DNA from: Flavobacteriales bacterium
GTDB lineage: Bacteria > Bacteroidota > Bacteroidia > Flavobacteriales_D > Sanyastnellaceae
Length of the DNA: 64,000 nucleotides
Assembly (NCBI GenBank): GCA_002863125.1
Contig: PKEB01000019.1
Span: 62,001 to 126,000 of the forward strand
Reading direction: 5' to 3'
The position numbers and the translations under genes were made by a program. The stretch's first letter is position 1, and every line of letters starts with the position of its first letter. The notes under the pieces were generated by a model. It saw only the letters and a program-made list of their open reading frames with translations. It did no database searches and was not told where the DNA came from. This document shows, piece after piece, positions 39,201 to 44,914 of this stretch.

Positions 39201-42200
39201 GGCACTGACAACAGGCACGCTGAACACTTCAATCAGTGCGGAGTCAGAGCTTGCGCATGAACCGCTTCCAAGAAAGTAAGTGACCTCATAAATACCCTCG
39301 TCCGTCGGAAAGAAAACACCTTCTTCGGTAATACCAATGCCGTCCCAAGATCCCCCCGGTGTTTCAGCTTGGACTTCAACAGGACTGCCATAACCGCAAA
39401 AAGATAAATCTGGACCTGCGTTTGCAGCAGTGAGTTCTACAACGTCAATTGTAACGCTATCTACACCCACACAAGAATTCAGGTCGGTAAAAGTATATAG
39501 CAGGCTGAAACTACCAATCTCAAAAGGCAGGAATCCCCCAGCGTCGGTTATGCCATCCCCTTCCCAAAAACCAACTCCGTTTGTTATTGGCGACGGAAAT
39601 AACGACTCTTCAATGGGCTGATTACAAAATGTTAGAGCATTACCAGCGTCTACCACAGGCAGCGGGTTCACAAATACTTCAAAATAATTTTCGCCAATGC
39701 AGCCATTTACATCCGCGACTTCTAATTGGTAAAAACTGGTGATATTCGGAAATGCCGTTGGAGTACTGAGGTTATTGTTATTTAGCGTTTCAGGAATTGG
39801 AGAACCTATGCCCAAGCAGAAGTCAATGGAGCTCGAAGCCCCATTTATGACTGTGAAGTCATCAAAAACTAATTCCCCGGTGTAGTTATTAGAGAGCGAG
39901 GCTGAAGAGCTGCCCCAACCATTTCCAGCGGAGTCGAACCCTTCGAAGGTGTAACATCCATCTACCAAACAAGCTTGGCTTTCCCCCACACCTCCTTGAT
40001 GAATTATCGTGCCGCCACTAGAAATTACCCATGAAATTTCGTTACTGTTCGATGAATTGGAGACACTTATATCAACCAAATGACAAGGGCTCCAATTATA
40101 TCCTAGATAGGGTTCGGAGCCGCCCGTGATGCCAATATCAATTATAACTGAATCACCGGCGCAGATTATTGGGATATCGGGCTGTGAAATTTCAGGCAAC
40201 TCCCAAACCTCTAGGCTAAACTGCTCTGTACTCGGGCAGCCAGCTGAGGTATAACCGGTCACAGTAAACACAGAGGACACAGAAGGCGATGCTATTGTAG
40301 AATTTGAATTGACGGAAGAGAGAAAAGGGCTTGAAAACCAATTGTATGAATTCGCCCCTGATACCGTTAAAGTGGTTTCCGCACCGTTACAAATTGCAGA
40401 ACCAGCGGATGATTCAATTGACAGGTTTGGGGGAGATTGGACTAGAATTGACTCTGAGTCGTACACGCTACCACAAATATTGGTGGCAGTTAGTTCGACA
40501 TTGAAATCACCTGCAGCGGCCCAAGTCGTATTGCCGGGGTTTTGCTCTGTTGAGTTTACACCTTCACTTCCTGAAATAACCCAGTCATAACTTGTTATAG
40601 GCGTATTACAAGATTCATAATTGGCACCAACATAGGCGTTTTCACCAGCGCAGATATCGGGGAGGCTGTTGATATTGATCTCTGGTAAATCATATGAATC
40701 GATGATATCTGAATGAGTAAAAGTGCCGCATGAGTTAGTCTGAATCAACTCTAATTCAAAGGTCCCTGCGTGGAGAACTTCTATTTCAGGGGTTTCAGAC
40801 CCAGTATTGGTCCCATTAATAAATTGAAAGTGTGTATCCCACCAATTCCAATTGGAGGGGCAATCAATATCTAAATATTGCATATTCCATGAGGTGGATA
40901 AGGCACATATTTCAGGGTTCACTGTAGTGTTGATTGCTGCAAAAGAGAAAGGAACGCAGCCATTCGATTCAGACGTGGCGCCCCAAATAAAATCCGGTGA
41001 AAGGGGCTCCTCAATGCATACTTCTTGCGTAAACACGTTTGGGTCATCCTGATTACAGAAGTTGTATGACGTCAAGGTTACCGTATAAGTTCCAGGTGCA
41101 TTGTATGTGTGAGACTGATTATCATTCGTAGCAGAGAACTGGGTAGCCCCGTCCCCAAAATCCCAAAAGAAGGAGTTTAGTTCAGCGCAATTATTTCCGT
41201 AACCAACGCTAGATGTATTAATGAAATTGACGGCGCTGTTAACGCATTGGGTTGGTTGTTGTGCATAGAAGGACGATGACGGGGGAATAAAAATTATGAT
41301 TGGATTTATTGTTGCCTGAGAAAACGAGCAAACGTTCTCGGCAGTTAAGGTCATTGTGTAAGGGTCATTCGGACACGATGTGGTTGCATATTCATGACAC
41401 ACCTCACTGGGTGGAGGGTGGCTGAACTCTTCATCGGGGGTATTGTCCCCAAAATCAACCGTATAAGTTGTTGACTCGTGATTTAATTCAGCGTTGTTTA
41501 TGTTGAAACAAAGCTCAATAGGAGCACATGCGGTTGTGTTTCCATTTGAGCTAGCCCCGACAGCGGGATTTGTAATATTTGCGACGACAATCACAGTGTC
41601 GTTGCTACAGCCGTTAAGGCCTTCAACGATATAAGTTAAGTCCCACATTCCAAGCCCTTCATAAGTATTCTCCGCATTGAGCGGCGTTGGAGGATTTGTT
41701 GATTCATACGGGTCACTCGAGTCACCCCAATCAATAAAATAATTTAGGTTATTTGACGGATTTGTTCCATCCAAAACACCGATCGAGAATGATTCATTCC
41801 CATCGCATTTTATAAAATTGTATGTTGGCTCAATCAAGTTTATTTCAGGGAACTGCTGAACCGTAATAGTTTCTTGGGAGGAGTTAGCACACCCATTTTG
41901 GTCAGTGACTGTTAAAACCACATCAAAATACTCCAACGAGTTGCCGAATGCTTCGTAGAAGTGTATTTGGTTGGCGCTGTTTGTTGCTGTTGTGCCGTCA
42001 CCAAAATCCCAAGCGAAGCTATTTTCCCCTCCAGCAAGATCAGCAGAGAATTCTATTGGTACTGAAGAACAAAGCCCATCGGGGGCAAATGTGAATCCAG
42101 CATCGGGTAAGTCATAGACGAATACGGTTACTTCGTCAGTATCGTAGCAGGTGCTATCACCCTCAATATAAATGGTATATGAAGTTGTTTCGATGGGGCT

Positions 42201-42419
42201 GACAAAAGGATTTTGAATTGTATCAAGATCGTTGTTCCAGCCCCAGGAAAAAGCTCCCTGATCAGGAGTGTTTATCAAGGCGGGACTTCCGCCGATTTGT
42301 GCGCTATCTCCTTCACAAATAAACAAATCTGGTCCAGCGTCAACAATGCACTGAGCGCTACTTGAATAAACACCAGTAGTGCAGAACAAGACTAATGCGA
42401 ATCGATATAAAACCCTCAT
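36252..42419 (-). CDS. Giant PKD-repeat surface protein with type B T9SS sorting domain
   Basis: A 2055-residue protein. ATG 42419 opens a signal peptide (MRVLYRFALVLFCTTG, then SSSAQC). The body is a chain of Ig-like and PKD modules. At least seven PKD units carry the W/Y-DFGDG motif (for example AWDFGDGTTATN, FWDFGDGATQFS, WQWDFGDGTTSAS). A central block of Ig-like repeats has the pattern VDAGxDLxxC...GSWDGIGI/GFWSGVGV with paired Cys. The C-terminal 95 residues form a type B domain (FYVPNSFTPDNDGFNDSWKP, IFNRWGEIVWES). Such proteins are adhesins or matrix components carried out by the T9SS. It follows the cupredoxin cargo gene by 37 bases and probably shares its transcript. Its DNA is visibly A+T-richer than the housekeeping genes in the window. 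Confidence 0.88.
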   Translation of the reverse strand: MRVLYRFALVLFCTTGVYSSSAQCIVDAGPDLFICEGDSAQIGGSPALINTPDQGAFSWGWNNDLDTIQNPFVSPIETTSYTIYIEGDSTCYDTDEVTVFVYDLPDAGFTFAPDGLCSSVPIEFSADLAGGENSFAWDFGDGTTATNSANQIHFYEAFGNSLEYFDVVLTVTDQNGCANSSQETITVQQFPEINLIEPTYNFIKCDGNESFSIGVLDGTNPSNNLNYFIDWGDSSDPYESTNPPTPLNAENTYEGLGMWDLTYIVEGLNGCSNDTVIVVANITNPAVGASSNGNTTACAPIELCFNINNAELNHESTTYTVDFGDNTPDEEFSHPPPSEVCHEYATTSCPNDPYTMTLTAENVCSFSQATINPIIIFIPPSSSFYAQQPTQCVNSAVNFINTSSVGYGNNCAELNSFFWDFGDGATQFSATNDNQSHTYNAPGTYTVTLTSYNFCNQDDPNVFTQEVCIEEPLSPDFIWGATSESNGCVPFSFAAINTTVNPEICALSTSWNMQYLDIDCPSNWNWWDTHFQFINGTNTGSETPEIEVLHAGTFELELIQTNSCGTFTHSDIIDSYDLPEININSLPDICAGENAYVGANYESCNTPITSYDWVISGSEGVNSTEQNPGNTTWAAAGDFNVELTATNICGSVYDSESILVQSPPNLSIESSAGSAICNGAETTLTVSGANSYNWFSSPFLSSVNSNSTIASPSVSSVFTVTGYTSAGCPSTEQFSLEVWELPEISQPDIPIICAGDSVIIDIGITGGSEPYLGYNWSPCHLVDISVSNSSNSNEISWVISSGGTIIHQGGVGESQACLVDGCYTFEGFDSAGNGWGSSSASLSNNYTGELVFDDFTVINGASSSIDFCLGIGSPIPETLNNNNLSTPTAFPNITSFYQLEVADVNGCIGENYFEVFVNPLPVVDAGNALTFCNQPIEESLFPSPITNGVGFWEGDGITDAGGFLPFEIGSFSLLYTFTDLNSCVGVDSVTIDVVELTAANAGPDLSFCGYGSPVEVQAETPGGSWDGIGITEEGVFFPTDEGIYEVTYFLGSGSCASSDSALIEVFSVPVVSAGEDISICFGEEAFVTGEVIGGTDPYVDVHWSPSELFGNGGVFLDTLFTESSLEAVLTVTDFNGCNGSDNLFVTVHPLPLVNAGEDLDLCNQEIQEVLDGYSPLSGTEGNGFWSGVGVTPDGVFTPFELGSFDVVYQFTSAFGCSSQDSILIVVDELELADAGSDQTVCLNAGLLELTGFYPVENITWSGPGIGVPELSLFNPYLSGEGIHTITLEAGAGTCYSSDNLQIEVIGLPAISANPVSGVCPNDAATIELAATPAGGTWGGEGIIDPMTGEFDPSIGAGIFDVFYTFTSPATGCADTAQIVQIVNELPQAAFTLAPIGCSNDYIDIINNSLNASSFSWQLGAGQTSNEITPIYFNPEVGFHDLTLIATSEFGCLDTAYAEHEIIDPPIAAIEISDSYGCAPVQVGFANTSSGSYLSFLWDFGVGTSTLQTPDTITFLQGDDIVIYPISLEVTNICGTDLATDTITALPVPVANFATNLNEFCSPFVVEINNLTTGNAEGWQWDFGDGTTSASEEPGSHTFFTDSLISYYNLTLLATNDCGVDSSNQTITVLPNNVTAFFSADVAQGCAPLEVQFTDFSEGTTAVSYDFGDGFLSADASPLHTFESPGSFTVQQFVGNGCAFDTTSIQISVIETAELSFDSEPPFSCPGEPVQFINLSDGISSVFWDFGDGLTSTATNPIHIYDSGGEYEVTLAGTTVFTDCVSETSSTHTVYDSPSINISPDVVSGCSPLLVTIENTTSNGDFFSWDFGDGNGSNSANTQHLFQNNSENVITSTVTLTVENALSCSSVLGFDVSIFPSPTSDFNYLISQDFGFPVEVQFLNNSIGADGYNWQFSIGSASSLTNPSYLFNAPGEYYVSLSALNEYGCTDISYRNILLEDDLNFYVPNSFTPDNDGFNDSWKPSITGKAAISEYSVQIFNRWGEIVWESTDPEEGWIGQSIAGSEEYFVPDGLYTWQIKLKFQSGEDSQLHQGHVSLFR

Positions 42420-42456
42420 CTTTTGTTGTTTATAAGCCCGAGTGCAAACCGACAGA

Positions 42457-43623
42457 TTAATGAAGTACAAGGGGCTGAACCTGGCTCGAGCCAATTTCAG
42501 ATTCTACAATAATGAAATAGACACCGGATGGCATGGAACAATGGAAGGCAAACTCTCTCTCAGTATTTCTCAACAAGCAATCTGATTCTTCGCCGAGGGC
42601 ATTGAATAATCTTACAGAGAAGGGGCGCTTAACGCCATCGACAGCAAAACTCGCCTTGCAAGGATTCGGGTAAACAACAGCTCCTAATTTCGAGCTGCCG
42701 TGACCAGGCTGAGGAATAGTATTCCAATAAACAGGGACATTCACGGAAACTACACAACCATTTGAATCAATTGCCTCAACTAAATAGTTGCCCTCCGACA
42801 GGAAATTTGGGTCAGCGACTTCGCCCGCCTCATCATACCATGTGATTTCAATATTACCGGTTCCACCGGAGGCGGTTGCGGAACCAACGCCTAATGATTC
42901 ATCGGAAGCCTCTGTGGATGTGGCGAATAGTTCAATTTCGTCAGGGATTTGAGGCATAGAAACCTCGAGGGTGTCAGAGCAGAGCCCCTCAGACATTTGA
43001 ACGATCACATGAAAGCTTCCAGGGCCGAGGAGAAACTCCCCGACTGAGTTGGAATACGCTACTGAATCAATACTAAATATTAAGCTTGAGGATGAGCTGG
43101 TTGTTATTTGCAAGACCCCTAATTCTCCAAAACAGAGAGCGGGAAAAACATCAAACCCTAATTCCCCCAAATAGCAGCAACTTTCATCATCAAATTCAGC
43201 GAGCTCATTATAATTATCGGCTTCGGGATCCATACATCCACCATCGCCAACAATAACACTTCCTACCATACCTGCTTGGGCATGACCAAAATTTGAGCAG
43301 TCATAATGATAGACACCGGGAATGTTGAATGAGTGATAGCCGATGCAAGCACCATCAGAATTACCTGCGACAGAGGGAAAAAAGAATTCTTCTGGGTTAT
43401 TAAAGGATTCTCCGGAAATAGAACTCGCCTCCCCGTTAACATTGTGTAGTCCTTGAAGATTTATCCAAGACAGGGTATCTCCGGTGTCAATAAAGACAGT
43501 GGAGGGCGAGTACTGAAACATTGTTGTTTCAATTGTGACACCACTGACGCCACAAGGATTTAGCCCCTGGGATATCATAAATAAAGCGCAGTGCAAAAGG
43601 GCGAAAACAAGAACTATACGCAT
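42457..43623 (-). CDS. Cupredoxin (plastocyanin-like) T9SS cargo
   Basis: A 388-residue secreted protein. After the signal peptide (MRIVLVFALLHCALFMISQG) a cupredoxin domain spans about residues 25-130. The copper ligands are visible as the His in LQGLHNVNG, and Cys-His-Met in YHYDCSNFGHAQAGMVGSV, the type I copper arrangement. A short Asp/Cys-rich linker (CMDPEADNYNELAEF) and two Ig-like domains follow. The C-terminus is a type A sorting domain (VVYPNPCKASFAV, VRLFNALGEES, PSGVYFIIV). It should be a surface-exposed copper protein, possibly an electron carrier or copper scavenger. It lies upstream of the giant PKD protein gene in the same orientation. Start at ATG 43623. Confidence 0.85.
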   Translation of the reverse strand: MRIVLVFALLHCALFMISQGLNPCGVSGVTIETTMFQYSPSTVFIDTGDTLSWINLQGLHNVNGEASSISGESFNNPEEFFFPSVAGNSDGACIGYHSFNIPGVYHYDCSNFGHAQAGMVGSVIVGDGGCMDPEADNYNELAEFDDESCCYLGELGFDVFPALCFGELGVLQITTSSSSSLIFSIDSVAYSNSVGEFLLGPGSFHVIVQMSEGLCSDTLEVSMPQIPDEIELFATSTEASDESLGVGSATASGGTGNIEITWYDEAGEVADPNFLSEGNYLVEAIDSNGCVVSVNVPVYWNTIPQPGHGSSKLGAVVYPNPCKASFAVDGVKRPFSVRLFNALGEESDCLLRNTEREFAFHCSMPSGVYFIIVESEIGSSQVQPLVLH

Positions 43624-43730
43624 CTTACATATTTGGTTACCAGCAAATTAACTAAAAAAAACATTGGAGCGACTTTAAGAAATAGGCAACAATAGCTTTT
43701 TCCTAGGACTTCCAAGTCATTTGCAAGACA

Positions 43731-43760
43731 GAAAAAAGCCTCGCTTTTGGCGAGGCTTTC
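43731..43760 (-). terminator. Rho-independent terminator after the small lipoprotein gene
   Basis: The stem AAAGCCTCG (43735-43743) pairs with CGAGGCTTT (43751-43759), with a 7-base loop. On the minus strand it is followed by a T run (complement of the A run at 43732-43737). It is about 30 bases past the stop of the gene at 43789-44322. Confidence 0.82.
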
Positions 43761-43788
43761 AGAGCAAAGTCCTTTTGGCTCGAGATTT

Positions 43789-44322
43789 TTATTGCTCACT
43801 GCGGGCGGCACGTTGTGCAATGCGGGCAGCGACGTCAGGGTTTTCAGCTAGAAGCGCACCAAACGTGGCTGTCCAGTCAGCATAATGAGCGAAGTTTCTA
43901 ATTTCACCTGAATCATTGAACTCCATAGTTCCATATGCCATTAATTTTTGGGTTGCATCGCCCATAGTCATATTCCACTGACCATAGTAGCGGACGCTAC
44001 CATCTAAAGACATAGTCAACGTGTCGATTCCAGGCAGATAGACTGCATTTACAAGTTCAGCATCCATGAGAGCTGTCATCATCTTCCATTGTTGCATGGA
44101 CTCGTCTTTCGTTCGGTCCTCTTCTTGAAATCCGGTTCCTACCTCGATAAAATCGTCGGCAAAAAGATCAGGGTTAATTGTTTTGCTCTGGAACCCATCG
44201 AACATTGCTTTCATGGAAGCGAGATTTGCATCATAATTTGGGTTTTGCTCTTCTGAGCCGGAATTGCATGCGAAAATGACGCAAAGCGAGAGAGCAGCGA
44301 AAAAGAAGGGATAGTTTTTCAT
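43789..44322 (-). CDS. Small lipoprotein with NTF2/SnoaL-like fold (tentative)
   Basis: A 177-residue protein. ATG 44322 opens a lipoprotein signal (MKNYPFFFAALSLCVIFAC, lipobox IFAC, Cys 19). The rest has an initial helix (DANLASMKAMFDGFQSKT), a DLFADDFIEVGTGFQ segment, several beta strands and a closing helix rich in Ala/Arg. The helix-strand order and the YGTMEFNDSGEIRNF strand resemble SnoaL/NTF2-like proteins often seen as small secreted Bacteroidota lipoproteins. The open frame continues upstream but crosses a tRNA-derived repeat and a terminator, so the 44322 start is far more likely. Function unknown. Confidence 0.65.
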   Translation of the reverse strand: MKNYPFFFAALSLCVIFACNSGSEEQNPNYDANLASMKAMFDGFQSKTINPDLFADDFIEVGTGFQEEDRTKDESMQQWKMMTALMDAELVNAVYLPGIDTLTMSLDGSVRYYGQWNMTMGDATQKLMAYGTMEFNDSGEIRNFAHYADWTATFGALLAENPDVAARIAQRAARSEQ

Positions 44323-44368
44323 CGAAATTAGAGGTTGTTGAGAGTGGAAAGCTAAGTCGTTTTTGCCC

Positions 44369-44401
44369 AAAAAAAAACAAGCCTCGAAGAATCGAGACTT
44401 G
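44369..44401 (-). terminator. Rho-independent terminator after the tRNA-Asn 3'-end copy
   Basis: On the minus strand a 10-bp stem with one mismatch (44378-44387 with 44392-44401) is followed by a T run of nine (complement of the A run at 44369-44377). It sits 9 bases beyond the tRNA-Asn 3'-end repeat at 44411. It is probably the original tRNA terminator, displaced by an insertion. Confidence 0.7.
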
Positions 44402-44410
44402 TCTTGTTTG

Positions 44411-44428
44411 GCTCCCCCACCTGGACTT
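44411..44428 (-). repeat. 18-bp copy of the tRNA-Asn 3' end (putative attachment site)
   Basis: The plus-strand sequence GCTCCCCCACCTGGACTT is identical to positions 48078-48095, the 3' end of the intact tRNA-Asn gene. The match covers the 3' acceptor strand and 3' T-stem and then stops: the following bases (ATCTCGAACC) are not a tRNA continuation. The spacing between copies is 3667 bases. Such partial tRNA duplications normally mark the distal attachment site of an element integrated at a tRNA 3' end. Confidence 0.7.
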
Positions 44429-44581
44429 ATCTCGAACCAAGCGCATGAGGGATTTGCGAAACTGTACGAATTACGTGGATTGCTTGGCATAAGTAGAGTT
44501 GATGGAGCTAATGTCTAACACCGATGCGACAAGGAGACTTATCCCAATCCGTCACTAAACCAGAACAAAAAAGAAGGAGTT

Positions 44582-44905
44582 ACGTCACACACAAAAGGAT
44601 CGCTGAACCACACCACGCGGGACACAAAGGAGTTCTTGAACGCAGGCGTCAAAAATGGGCACCCACGAATCGAGGCGGCGCTTTTGGATCTGTTCGAGAC
44701 TAACAAAGCTAGTTACCTGAATGCAATCACCAAGCTGCTACCATTTATTACGCCCAAAGCGAGTGAGATGCATTTGCTTACGCCCGATACGCTATCCAAA
44801 ATGCCATCTTGGTTTGATGACATACCAATAGAGTACGCAGCACCGAGAAAAAAACGAAGGCAAAAAACCCCAATTAAAGCTGTACATTGGTCGACGAACA
44901 TTTAA
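44582..44905 (+). CDS. Small phage-like protein, possibly with ACG start
   Basis: An open frame that extends upstream of a TTG at 44636 to a better N-terminus. The residues SHTKGSLNHTTRDTKEFLNA, then VKNGHPRIEAALLDLFETNK, resemble small helical proteins of phage packaging or tail regions (pattern KGxxNKTTxEIREx). A strong AAGAAGGAG ribosome-binding-like sequence at 44570-44578 lies 3 bases before an ACG codon at 44582, where an ATG would be expected; this is either a rare start or a mutated one. From ACG the product is 107 residues, ending KKRRQKTPIKAVHWSTNI. It lies 9 bases before the tail-fibre-like gene. The family is not certain. Confidence 0.5.
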   Translation, partial: TSHTKGSLNHTTRDTKEFLNAGVKNGHPRIEAALLDLFETNKASYLNAITKLLPFITPKASEMHLLTPDTLSKMPSWFDDIPIEYAAPRKKRRQKTPIKAVHWSTNI

Positions 44906-44914
44906 ACTAAAGCC

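Noticed and set aside
36252-42419. Polyketide- or non-ribosomal-peptide-sized enzyme
   Set aside because: The size is due only to PKD and Ig-like modules with a T9SS domain; no catalytic motif is visible.
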